DNA of 64,000 bases from Neobacillus rhizophilus. Its GTDB lineage: Bacteria > Bacillota > Bacilli > Bacillales > Cytobacillaceae. Position 1 is the stretch's first letter; the number at the start of each line of letters is the position of its first letter. The notes beneath the pieces are model-generated. The model was not told the origin of the DNA and searched no databases. It saw only the letters and a program-made list of their open reading frames with translations. Shown here piece after piece: positions 7,692 to 15,983 of this stretch. The stretch is from NCBI RefSeq assembly GCF_018343535.1, contig NZ_JAGYPF010000001.1, positions 434,001-498,000 of the forward strand, read 5' to 3'. The position numbers and the translations under genes were made by a program.

Positions 7692-8840
7692 ATGAACACA
7701 CAACGCTGGATGAGCAGTCAGTTTTTTACATTTTTTTTAACATGGGGCGTCTTCCTCCCCTATTGGACGGGATGGATGATTCATATAAAGGGAATTTCCA
7801 TTTCACAAGCCAGTTTGATTATGAGTTTAGGCTTGGTTGTAAGAGGACTTTCTACACTATTTGTGTATCCATATTTTTCGGGGATGTTCAGCAGCAGAAC
7901 ACTATTAAACGGGATGGCAATCGGCACTTTTCTTTCGATGCTGTGTTATATTCCCGCGAATTCCTATTCCAGTTTGCTAATGGTAACGCTGCTATTAAAC
8001 CTTTTTTACCCGACATTAATGCCTGCATTGGATACTGCGGCTGGTGTTCTTGTACAAAGTAAGCAATTAAAACATTATGGAAGAAGCCGTTCTTGGGGGT
8101 CCATCGGGTTTGTTGCGTCTGGCATGGTCTTAACAGTCTTTACAGGGGCACTTGGGGATGTCGTCATTTTTTGGTCGCTTTTACTCGGCACGATAGTATT
8201 AGTTGGTCTTGGCCTTATGCCGGCACCACTTGTCTTGTCTGAAAAACCACAACCGAACCAAACAAAAAGAGCAAGAATGTTAAACCTATTTCGCATTAAA
8301 CACTTCGGTTTGGTGCTTGCGATAGTGATCTTACTGCAAGCGGCTCATGCTACCTATTACACTTATGGCTATATTTTTTTACAAGAAATACATTCACCAA
8401 AATATTTAATAGGTTTAATCCTTAACATTGCGGTCATTGCAGAAATCATTTTCTTCTTAATTGCCGATCGGTACTTTCAACGTTTTTCTACAGGCTTTTT
8501 ACTGGCACTGTCATCACTTGGTTCAACCGTTCGTTGGATTTTGGTTTTTGCTTTTCCAAATGTAATTGTTTTCTCTATCTCGCAAATTTTGCATGCACTT
8601 TCGTTCGCCATGTGCCATTACGCTTTTATGAAATACTTGATAAAAAATATTCCCCACCTGCAGATTCCGAATGCGCAAGGCATGTACTCAGCACTTGCAC
8701 TAAGCTGGAGCACAGCGGTATTCACTATATTCGGCGGGTATCTATATGAAATCGAGCCGCGATTCGCATATATTGGCATGATTGTTTGTTCCATCCCATC
8801 AATGGTGCTTGCGCTTGTATATCGGAAACTTGAAAAATAG
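7692..8840 (+). CDS. MFS transporter (HcaT/YwbF-like)
   Basis: 382-residue membrane protein with twelve predicted helices, of the MFS_1-like branch that includes HcaT and B. subtilis YwbF. Recognisable stretches include WMIHIKGISISQASLIMSLG, a duplicated helix pattern in the second half, and HYGRSRSWGSIGFVASGMVL between helices 4 and 5. The start follows AGAGGTG. It is divergent from the Crp-like regulator and ends at a GGGACGGTT palindrome. Relatives carry aromatic acids, sugars or nucleosides, so the cargo is not defined. Confidence 0.85.
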   Translation: MNTQRWMSSQFFTFFLTWGVFLPYWTGWMIHIKGISISQASLIMSLGLVVRGLSTLFVYPYFSGMFSSRTLLNGMAIGTFLSMLCYIPANSYSSLLMVTLLLNLFYPTLMPALDTAAGVLVQSKQLKHYGRSRSWGSIGFVASGMVLTVFTGALGDVVIFWSLLLGTIVLVGLGLMPAPLVLSEKPQPNQTKRARMLNLFRIKHFGLVLAIVILLQAAHATYYTYGYIFLQEIHSPKYLIGLILNIAVIAEIIFFLIADRYFQRFSTGFLLALSSLGSTVRWILVFAFPNVIVFSISQILHALSFAMCHYAFMKYLIKNIPHLQIPNAQGMYSALALSWSTAVFTIFGGYLYEIEPRFAYIGMIVCSIPSMVLALVYRKLEK

Positions 8841-8881
8841 GGACGGTTTTTGTGCATCCAATGATGCACAAGAACCGTCCC
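8840..8881. repeat. GGGACGGTTCTTG palindromic element, copy 2
   Basis: 19-bp arms (8840-8858 and 8863-8881) with one G-T mismatch and a 4-nt loop. The element is longer than copy 1 because the match extends into GTGCATC/GATGCAC. It lies between convergent genes and overlaps the stop codon region of the MFS gene. Confidence 0.85.
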
Positions 8882-8888
8882 TTTGTAT

Positions 8889-9824
8889 TCATTCAATACT
8901 AGAATTCGTAATATCAGCCTCTATCCTACTCAGGAACTCTTCTGCGGCGCTGTAACCTTGCTGCTTCAAATACCAGTTATTTGCCGCTGCCTCGATTAAC
9001 CCTGCTACATCTCGTCCTGGCTGGAGTTGGATTTCAATGGAAGGAATCTTAACACCCATATAGTCTGTAGAGTGAACTTCTTGATCCAAATCGTTATACA
9101 AGGCATCTTTTTCCCATCTGGTCAAATTAATATCCAGCGCGATTCGTGTCTCGTCCTGAAAAGCCTTGCGTCCATATAACCGAACCACATTCAGCAGCCC
9201 AATACTGCGAAGAGCCAAAAACTCCTTGGTTTTCTCATCGTGAGTACCCAGAATGGTTTGATGACTAAGCTTTTTTAGAACAACAATATCATCCGCAACC
9301 AGCCGATGTCCCCGGCGGATTAAGGTGTGCGCTGTCTCGCTTTTTCCAACCCCCGAATTCCCTCGAATTAAAACCCCAATACCGGATACATTCATACAAA
9401 CTCCATGCACAGCAATTTCCGGTGCTAATTCTTTCACCAAATACGCATCCAATTTGGGAATAAACTCTGATGTAATCTCAGGCTTATTTGTCAACAACAA
9501 GGGGATGCCCTGTTCAACACAATGTTGATTCAAATAGGTAAGTCCTTCTTCACCACAAGTTACGATAAAGCATGGCGGATGATAATGGACAATATTTCCG
9601 ATTCGGATTTTACGTTCCTCTTTACTTAACCTATGTAAATAAGTAACTTCCTTTTTTCCTAAAATTTGAACTCGCTCTGTTGGAAAAAAGTCAAAATGGC
9701 CAACAAATTCCAAGCCCGGACGATGCACCCGTGATTGCGTTATCACATTCTGAAGCTGACTTTCGCCAGCAAGTACCTTCAATGAAAACTTCTCAACCAA
9801 GTTTTCAACTGTTATTTTCTTCAC
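8889..9824 (-). CDS. HPr kinase/phosphorylase-like protein (divergent paralogue)
   Basis: 311 residues, the usual HprK length. The N-terminal domain (RPGLEFVGHFDFFPTERVQI) is followed by the kinase domain, with H140, a P-loop GNSGVGKS at 155-162 and the acidic pair in RLVADD (178-179). The family signature normally reading LEIRGxGxxNV is here LALRSIGLLNV (203-213), losing the conserved Glu and Gly. In Bacillus the canonical hprK sits with lgt and ppaX; this one is monocistronic among unrelated genes. Family members phosphorylate HPr on Ser46 in carbon control. Whether this copy still acts on HPr or on another substrate is open. Confidence 0.85.
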   Translation of the reverse strand: MKKITVENLVEKFSLKVLAGESQLQNVITQSRVHRPGLEFVGHFDFFPTERVQILGKKEVTYLHRLSKEERKIRIGNIVHYHPPCFIVTCGEEGLTYLNQHCVEQGIPLLLTNKPEITSEFIPKLDAYLVKELAPEIAVHGVCMNVSGIGVLIRGNSGVGKSETAHTLIRRGHRLVADDIVVLKKLSHQTILGTHDEKTKEFLALRSIGLLNVVRLYGRKAFQDETRIALDINLTRWEKDALYNDLDQEVHSTDYMGVKIPSIEIQLQPGRDVAGLIEAAANNWYLKQQGYSAAEEFLSRIEADITNSSIE

Positions 9825-10005
9825 TTCTAAACTCCCCTCAATTAGTCTTTATATAATTGCATTCCTTGCATTATATTTAGGATTAATGAAATCATCATCA
9901 TTAACAAAATAAATTGTGACTGTAACTATCAATCCTTGTCCATGTAGAATACTCATTCAGTATTTCTGATAAAGGGCCATGAACCATAAGAACCGTCCTC
10001 ATGCC

Positions 10006-10653
10006 TCACTTTTCCTTTAAATAAATAATCAACTCTGAACGGCTTTTGAGTTCTAGCTTATCTAGAATGCGGGAAACATAGTTTTTAACTGTTCCTTCTG
10101 TTAAAAATAATGTCGCGCTGATGGTCTTGTTGCTTTTTCCTTGCATAATTTGTTCAACGACTTCTATTTCTCTTGGTGTAAGTATTTTGGACAAGTCTTT
10201 CTTTTCCGCGGTAGGTGCCTGCGGAGATTCAGGAACATTCCGGAGGGCGCTGATTAGTTTACTTGTTACATCTGAATGAAGTAGTAGCGTTCCTTCGTGT
10301 GCAGCCTTTATTGCCTTAATAATCTCTTTTAGGTCAGAGTCCTTTAGAATAAAACCGTCTGCCCCATTCTTCAGTCCATTAAAAATATACTCATCTTCAT
10401 TAAAGGTGGTTAAGATGATTACTTTCACATTTGGATATTTTTCCTTAACTGCTTTTGTAGCCTCGATGCCATTCATGACAGGCATTCTGATGTCCATGAG
10501 TATCACATTAGGCGTCATTCTTTCCAAAAATACAAGAAGTTCTTCCCCATTCGTTGCTTCCCCGATGATCCGAATCTCTTCATTTAAACTAAGCAACATT
10601 TTTAAACCATCCCTGACAATTCCCTGGTCATCTACAATTATCACGTCAATCAC
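10006..10653 (-). CDS. NarL/LuxR-type response regulator
   Basis: 215 residues. The receiver domain has the acidic pair (VDDQG), the phosphorylation site in NVILMDIRMPVMNG, and the TTF and K of ILKDSDLKE. A linker leads to a C-terminal LuxR helix-turn-helix (LTPREIEVVEQIMQGKSNKT ... EGTVKNYVSRIL). A GTG start 6 nt after the kinase stop uses a ribosome site inside the end of the kinase gene, so the two are translationally coupled. The partner kinase is immediately upstream. Target genes unknown. Confidence 0.92.
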   Translation of the reverse strand: MIDVIIVDDQGIVRDGLKMLLSLNEEIRIIGEATNGEELLVFLERMTPNVILMDIRMPVMNGIEATKAVKEKYPNVKVIILTTFNEDEYIFNGLKNGADGFILKDSDLKEIIKAIKAAHEGTLLLHSDVTSKLISALRNVPESPQAPTAEKKDLSKILTPREIEVVEQIMQGKSNKTISATLFLTEGTVKNYVSRILDKLELKSRSELIIYLKEK

Positions 10654-10659
10654 TTTTCA

Positions 10660-11799
10660 TCACTCCACATTTGTCACAAATGGAATTTCCGCTTCCACCG
10701 CAAAACCGTGTCCCTTGGCCGACACAAACTGAATACTCCCGTTCAATAAATGGATTCGTTCCTCCATTCCCCGCAGGCCGTGGGATTTTTTAATATCAGT
10801 ACAGCCTTCCCCGTCGTCCTCTACTTTCAACAGCACCTTTTTTTCATTTACAAAAATATCAATATGAAACGTATGGGTATTCCCGTGTTTAATCCCGTTT
10901 GTAATGGCTTCCCTCACAGTTTCAAAAATTCCATTTTGAATGTCGCGGCTTGCGAACTCAACGGTGTCATCGAAAAATAATTCAAATTGTAATCTGCCGG
11001 CGGTTTGTAAGCTATCTATTAAATCCTCAATAGAGTCGCGCAGCTTAACCTTATCTTTCCATGCCTGATTATCCTTTAAAACATCAACTGCTTTACGAAG
11101 GTTCGTAATCGATGTTTGCGAAATGACTAAGGCTTTCTTCATGACATCCTTTGCTTTTTCTGGATTTGATTCCATCATATTATCGGCAAATTCTAGGTGC
11201 ATTTTTAAGGCGATCAGGGCATGGCCGATGGAATCGTGGAGCTCCTGGGCAATTCTAGTCCGCTCTTTTATAATCGTGATTTCCTTCAGTTTGACATTAG
11301 CCTCCATTAATTCAGCATTGAGCAGATTTCCCTTCTCCCTTTCCCTGCTGTTGCTCCGAACGAGGTAGATAAGCGCCATCAAAGCAAAGTAAGGGATTAA
11401 TGCTTGCTGGATTCCTGCCTTAAGAGCAAACATGCCGATCACAAACATGAAAATATGAAGAATAACAAGGCCAATTTGTATAGTCGGCAGATAAATAAAA
11501 ATTTCTACGATTGGAAAAATAAAATAAATATTTAGCGGTATGTTATCAAATTGAATCACATATAAACCGATTGCTATAATACTTACCGACATCGATATAT
11601 AGTAGATTATACGATTTTTTTCATATAGTTGGTAATAATTTCTGTAAATATCATTTAAATGCAAAATAACCAATCCTATAATGAAAGCCCCCTTTAAAGG
11701 TATCGAAGAAGGAGACTGCCCCATAATATCAATCGAAGCCATAATGATCAGGATGATTCGAAAAATCATCATGACCGAGGGGGTTTTATGTTTTTCCAT
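10660..11799 (-). CDS. Sensor histidine kinase, HisKA_3 (NarX/DesK-like)
   Basis: 379 residues. About five to six membrane helices occupy residues 10-147 with almost no extracellular loop, so the signal is likely sensed in the membrane. The dimerisation domain has the phospho-acceptor H188 in RIAQELHDSIGHALIALKM. The HATPase domain follows (FETVREAITNGIKHG, KVEDDGEGC, HGLRGMEERI). It is co-transcribed with the downstream response regulator. The architecture resembles DesK and YxjM-type kinases; the signal is unknown. Confidence 0.9.
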   Translation of the reverse strand: MEKHKTPSVMMIFRIILIIMASIDIMGQSPSSIPLKGAFIIGLVILHLNDIYRNYYQLYEKNRIIYYISMSVSIIAIGLYVIQFDNIPLNIYFIFPIVEIFIYLPTIQIGLVILHIFMFVIGMFALKAGIQQALIPYFALMALIYLVRSNSREREKGNLLNAELMEANVKLKEITIIKERTRIAQELHDSIGHALIALKMHLEFADNMMESNPEKAKDVMKKALVISQTSITNLRKAVDVLKDNQAWKDKVKLRDSIEDLIDSLQTAGRLQFELFFDDTVEFASRDIQNGIFETVREAITNGIKHGNTHTFHIDIFVNEKKVLLKVEDDGEGCTDIKKSHGLRGMEERIHLLNGSIQFVSAKGHGFAVEAEIPFVTNVE

Positions 11800-11898
11800 G
11801 ACATGACATCACATCCATCAATTAGTTTCTATTTTAATTGCATTATACTATTCTGCTAAAAAACTGAATAGGTATCTAAAGTCATACAAAAATGAAAA

Positions 11899-11942
11899 AT
11901 GGGGACGGTTCTTCTGCTCTGATGCAGAAGAACCGTCCCCAT
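11899..11942. repeat. GGGACGGTTCTT palindromic element, copy 3
   Basis: Perfect 19-bp inverted repeat (11899-11917 and 11924-11942) with a 6-nt loop; core GGGGACGGTTCTTCTGC. It lies just after the mqo stop codon in the mqo direction and can serve as its terminator. Confidence 0.88.
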
Positions 11943-11960
11943 AAAACTTCCCATGAACTT

Positions 11961-13520
11961 TTAAACTGATACAGGTTCCTTTTCTACACTACGTTTCTCT
12001 TTCGATAAATCCTTCTTATTGTTTACAGGTGCGCGTCCTTTACTTAAGCCAAGTGCAAACGCTGTTGAAGCATGAATTTCGTCGAAAAGCTCTGGGTTGT
12101 CCACTAGTGAAACGCCGTAAGATGGAATCATTTCTTTTATTTTTGGTTCCCACGCTTCTAGGTGCTGAGGGAAACATTTTTTTATGATCTCGAGCATGAC
12201 GGAAACAGCTGTTGATGCACCTGGTGAAGCACCGAGCAATGCTGCGACTGAGCCATCTGTTGCAGTGACCACTTCAGTACCAAATTGAAGCGTTCCTTTA
12301 CCGCCTGCTTCCGTATCTTTAATAACTTGTACACGTTGTCCAGCTACCACGATATCCCAATCTTCGCTTTTTGCATTTGGAATAAATTCGCGCAGTTCTT
12401 CGATACGCTGTTCCTTCGATAACATTAGTTGTTGGATCAAGTATTTTGTTAATGGAATGTTTTTGGCACCTGCAGCCAACATCGTAATGACATTATTTGG
12501 TTTTACAGAACCTAATAAGTCCATATTTGAACCAGTTTTCAAAAATTTTGGTGAAAAGCCCGCAAATGGTCCAAACAATAGTGATTTTTTGTTATCGATA
12601 AATCGTGTGTCAAGATGTGGCACTGACATTGGAGGAGCACCAACCGCAGCCTTGCCGTATACTTTTGCATGATGCTTGTTTACAACCTCAGGATTGTTAC
12701 ATACTAAGAATAGTCCACTTACAGGGAATCCTCCAACATGTTTACTTTCAGGAATACCAGTTTTTTGCAGTAAAGGCAAGGAGCCGCCTCCGCCGCCAAT
12801 AAAGATAAATTTTGCAGTATGGCGTTCAATTTCACCGGTTTCCATATTCCACACTTTTAATCCCCATAGGCCATCCTCAGTACGTTTAATATCATCAACT
12901 TGATGTTTGTATTTGATTTCAACGTTTTGGTTCTTTAAGTGTTCAGTCAACATGCGTGTTAAAGCACCAAAGTTAACATCCGTACCAGAGTCAATTTTTG
13001 TAGCCGCTATTGGTTCCTTTGAAGTCCGGCCTTCCATTATAAGCGGAATCCATTCTTGCAATTTTTTCGGCTCATCGGAATATTCCATCCCTTGGAACAA
13101 TGGATTGTTTGAGAGTGCTTCAAAACGTTTTTTCAAGAACTCTACATTATTTTTCCCTTGTACCATACTCATATGTGGCAGCGGCATAATAAAATCGTGC
13201 GGATTGCGGATCAGATCACTGTTAACAAGATAAGACCAAAACTGTCGTGAAACCTGAAACTGTTCATTAATTTTGATAGCTTTGTTAATATCTATTGATC
13301 CGTCTGGTTTTTCTACAGTGTAGTTCAACTCGCACAGGGCAGAATGTCCAGTTCCTGCATTATTCCATTCGTTCGAGCTTTCCTCGCCTGCTTTTTCAAG
13401 CTTTTCAAAAACTGTAATTTTCCAGTCCGGTACTAATTCCTTTAAGAGTGTCCCTAAAGTGGCACTCATGATTCCGGCACCAATTAAGATAACGTCTGTT
13501 TCAGTTTGTCTGCTACTCAT
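11961..13520 (-). CDS. mqo: Malate:quinone oxidoreductase
   Basis: FAD-dependent, membrane-associated enzyme oxidising malate to oxaloacetate with electrons passed to the quinone pool. The FAD-binding motif is at the N-terminus ([20 protein letters not shown]), with family stretches [38 protein letters not shown] and [17 protein letters not shown]. About 519 residues, full length. The ATG three codons inside the longest frame is better spaced from AAGGGATGGG than the first ATG. It is monocistronic and followed by a palindromic repeat. The leader contains an imperfect 12-bp hairpin. Confidence 0.95.
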   Translation of the reverse strand: MSSRQTETDVILIGAGIMSATLGTLLKELVPDWKITVFEKLEKAGEESSNEWNNAGTGHSALCELNYTVEKPDGSIDINKAIKINEQFQVSRQFWSYLVNSDLIRNPHDFIMPLPHMSMVQGKNNVEFLKKRFEALSNNPLFQGMEYSDEPKKLQEWIPLIMEGRTSKEPIAATKIDSGTDVNFGALTRMLTEHLKNQNVEIKYKHQVDDIKRTEDGLWGLKVWNMETGEIERHTAKFIFIGGGGGSLPLLQKTGIPESKHVGGFPVSGLFLVCNNPEVVNKHHAKVYGKAAVGAPPMSVPHLDTRFIDNKKSLLFGPFAGFSPKFLKTGSNMDLLGSVKPNNVITMLAAGAKNIPLTKYLIQQLMLSKEQRIEELREFIPNAKSEDWDIVVAGQRVQVIKDTEAGGKGTLQFGTEVVTATDGSVAALLGASPGASTAVSVMLEIIKKCFPQHLEAWEPKIKEMIPSYGVSLVDNPELFDEIHASTAFALGLSKGRAPVNNKKDLSKEKRSVEKEPVSV

Positions 13521-13563
13521 TTTTCCCATCCCTTATATGCTATGATTTGCAGAAAGGATGCTG

Positions 13564-13599
13564 GCGCCTATGCTTAAAGCAAACAGCAAGCTAAGGCGC
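13564..13599 (-). promoter_or_regulatory. Hairpin in the mqo leader
   Basis: Arms GCGCCTATGCTT and AAGCTAAGGCGC pair over 12 bp with two central mismatches and enclose a 12-nt loop, 44-79 nt before the mqo start. No T-tract follows, so it is not a typical terminator. The remaining 250 bp up to the potassium transporter gene show no gene or other clear signal. Confidence 0.4.
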
Positions 13600-13851
13600 G
13601 ACTAGTTACACACCTTTTCTGGATCAATTAATTCCTTTATATAGTGTATCACTAATATCGATAGATTTAAATATTTATTACTATAATAATAGTTAGTAAG
13701 CTATTTAAAAGCTGGTAAAAGTGAGAAGTACATCCACAAGGCCCTGTATTTATCAATCTTTTTGGCAATCGCTTACATTTCTGTGAAATCATTTTTTTAT
13801 GATGAATAATTATAAACCGCGCCGTTTACCTATACACGGATTATATTTCAA

Positions 13852-15198
13852 TTATCCTATTAATATCTTTTCTTCAGCATATCTAAGTCTTGCCTTATGG
13901 CGCTTGGACATGAGCGCGAATGCCATGGTTAAAGGCCCAAGGCGACCGATGAACATCATCAAGGTAATTAAAAGTTTTCCATAAGGTGATAAATCACCAG
14001 TGATACCCGTTGACAATCCGACTGTTCCGAATGCTGAAATGGTTTCAAAAAGCAGCTTATTCATCGGCATATCCTCTGTATAGGTCAGCAAAAAGAAAAT
14101 CGTAAAGATAAAAATGATGGCTGACACCCCAATCGATAAGGATTTATTGACCAAGTTCCAGGAAATTCTTCTTTTAAAAATATTGACATCGCTTCGATTA
14201 GTCAGTACAGTCCAAAAGGCAAATATGATAATGGCAAACGTCGTAACCTTAATTCCTCCGCCAGTAGAGCCAGAAGAAGCGCCGATAAACATCAATGCCA
14301 TCGTAAAAACTTGCGAGGACAGCGTCATATGGCCAATATCAATGGTATTAAAGCCGGCTGTTCTTGGTACGACACCTTGAAAATAGGAGGCCCAGAATTT
14401 ATCGTTCCAGCTTAGATTTCCAATCGTTGCGGCATTATGAAATTCAGAGATTAATATAATTATTGTTCCAACAACATTAAGGATTAATGTCATAAGGAGC
14501 GCCACTTTGGAATGAAGAGACAGTTTACGTAAAGATTTTTTCTGCCAGACATCTAGTATAACGGTAAAGCCAATACCGCCGATGATAAATAATGAAGTGA
14601 TGGCTAAGTTGACGGTCGGATCGCCGACCCATTTGCTGAGATTGTCTGGTTCAAGGCCAAAACCGGCATTGTTAAAAGCAGATATGGAATGAAAAAATCC
14701 ATAATATAAGGCTTTGGTCCATGCCATCTCAAAGGACCAGCGTATGGCTAAAATAAGCGCCCCTGTTATTTCTACGATTAAAGTAATAAAGATAATTCTG
14801 GAGACGAGTTTTACCACGCCTGAAAGTGTAAATAGATTTAGCGAATCTTGAAGTAGCAGTCTTTCTTTTAAGCCAATTTTCTTTCCGAGGATGATAAACA
14901 TGAATATGCCGATGGTCATAAATCCCCAACCGCCAATCTGGACTAAGAAAAGCATCACCAGCTGGCCGAAAATGGTAAAGGTTGTTCCTGTATCCACAAC
15001 CGCGAGACCAGTAACGCAAACGGCCGACGTTGCCTCGAATAAGGCGTCGACAAAATGGAGGCCCTTTCCCTCTTCATAAGTCGAAATGGGCAGCATTAAT
15101 AAAAGTGTACCTAGAAAAATAAGTACCGCAAATCCGATTACCAGAATTTGCGCTGGATGCAGTTTGATAAACTTCCCTTTTTCCTTTTTTAACTCCAC
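13852..15198 (-). CDS. Ktr-type potassium uptake protein (KtrB/KtrD family)
   Basis: 448-residue ion-conducting subunit of a Ktr K+ uptake system. Four M1-P-M2 repeats are visible, with selectivity-filter segments at TSAVCVTGLAVVD, SAFNNAGFGL, VPRTAGFNTIDI and SAFGTVGLSTGI, each with the key glycine. The membrane-gate glycine-serine stretch (FIGASSGSTGGGIK) is also present. The GTG start follows AAAGGGGAG; the longer frame upstream lacks a site. No RCK-type KtrA/KtrC gene is adjacent, as for KtrD, which is encoded apart from its regulatory partner. Confidence 0.92.
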   Translation of the reverse strand: MELKKEKGKFIKLHPAQILVIGFAVLIFLGTLLLMLPISTYEEGKGLHFVDALFEATSAVCVTGLAVVDTGTTFTIFGQLVMLFLVQIGGWGFMTIGIFMFIILGKKIGLKERLLLQDSLNLFTLSGVVKLVSRIIFITLIVEITGALILAIRWSFEMAWTKALYYGFFHSISAFNNAGFGLEPDNLSKWVGDPTVNLAITSLFIIGGIGFTVILDVWQKKSLRKLSLHSKVALLMTLILNVVGTIIILISEFHNAATIGNLSWNDKFWASYFQGVVPRTAGFNTIDIGHMTLSSQVFTMALMFIGASSGSTGGGIKVTTFAIIIFAFWTVLTNRSDVNIFKRRISWNLVNKSLSIGVSAIIFIFTIFFLLTYTEDMPMNKLLFETISAFGTVGLSTGITGDLSPYGKLLITLMMFIGRLGPLTMAFALMSKRHKARLRYAEEKILIG

Positions 15199-15323
15199 AA
15201 ATACTCCCCTTTGTTTGGTAAGATATGAAATGTGTAAATATTGGATAAATTTATGAATCATATCTTACTCTCGGGAGTTGGATTTGTAAACAAAAAATTT
15301 CTTTTCCCGCATGTTGTTTCCTT

Positions 15324-15983
15324 TCATGATTCCATTTCAGATTCTTCCCAGCTTTGCGAGGTTTTAAAAATTTTCTTAGCCTCATGCCTGTCGGAGGCCT
15401 GCAATTTATTAAGTATATTCGTAACATGATTTGCTACAGTTTTCACACTTAAATGGAGCCTAGCAGCAATTTGTGCATTTGTTTTTTCCTCGACAATCAA
15501 CTCCAATATTTCCTTTTCACGGGCAGTTAGGTCGGACAATACAGGATTTACCGATTCTATCTCTTCTGTTTTTGAAAAATATTGCATCATCCGTGCGGCA
15601 ATGTCCGCGCTGAACACGGCGCTGCCATTTCCGACCATGCGGATGGAATGAAGGAGTTCCATTTCTCCGGCATCCTTTAACACATACCCGCTTGCACCCA
15701 TTTTCATTGCCGTAAAAACAGATTTATCATTTTTCAGCATCGTGACAATTAGAATCTTTATTTTCGGAAATTTTTCCTTTATGATTTGAGTGGCTTCAAT
15801 TCCATTTAGTCCTGGCATGCGTATATCCATGACAATGACATCCGGTTGGTGTGAAGACGCCATTTCTACAGCTTCCTCTCCTGTGGCAGCCTCACCAATC
15901 ACTTCCAAGTCATCCGTTGTTTGAATCAAATTTCTAACTCCTCCGCGAAACAACGGATGGTCATCAGCTAAAACTATTCTCAT
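15324..15983 (-). CDS. NarL/LuxR-type response regulator
   Basis: 219 residues. Receiver domain with LADDHPL, phosphorylation site in DVIVMDIRMPGLNG and lysine in VLKDAGEME. The C-terminal LuxR-type helix-turn-helix reads LTAREKEILELIVEEKTNAQ ... VKTVANHVTNIL. The last residues are a short acidic/serine tail. The start codon lies 20 nt inside the end of the kinase gene upstream, so translation is coupled. It is similar in layout to LiaR/DegU-type regulators. The regulon is unknown. Confidence 0.92.
   Translation of the reverse strand: MRIVLADDHPLFRGGVRNLIQTTDDLEVIGEAATGEEAVEMASSHQPDVIVMDIRMPGLNGIEATQIIKEKFPKIKILIVTMLKNDKSVFTAMKMGASGYVLKDAGEMELLHSIRMVGNGSAVFSADIAARMMQYFSKTEEIESVNPVLSDLTAREKEILELIVEEKTNAQIAARLHLSVKTVANHVTNILNKLQASDRHEAKKIFKTSQSWEESEMES

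Noticed and set aside
13564-13599. Riboswitch in the mqo leader
   Set aside because: Only one imperfect hairpin, no conserved aptamer pattern and no terminator alternative.
14114-14380. Long open frames opposite the Ktr transporter gene
   Set aside because: Antisense shadow of a clear membrane protein gene; no ribosome site and no family match.
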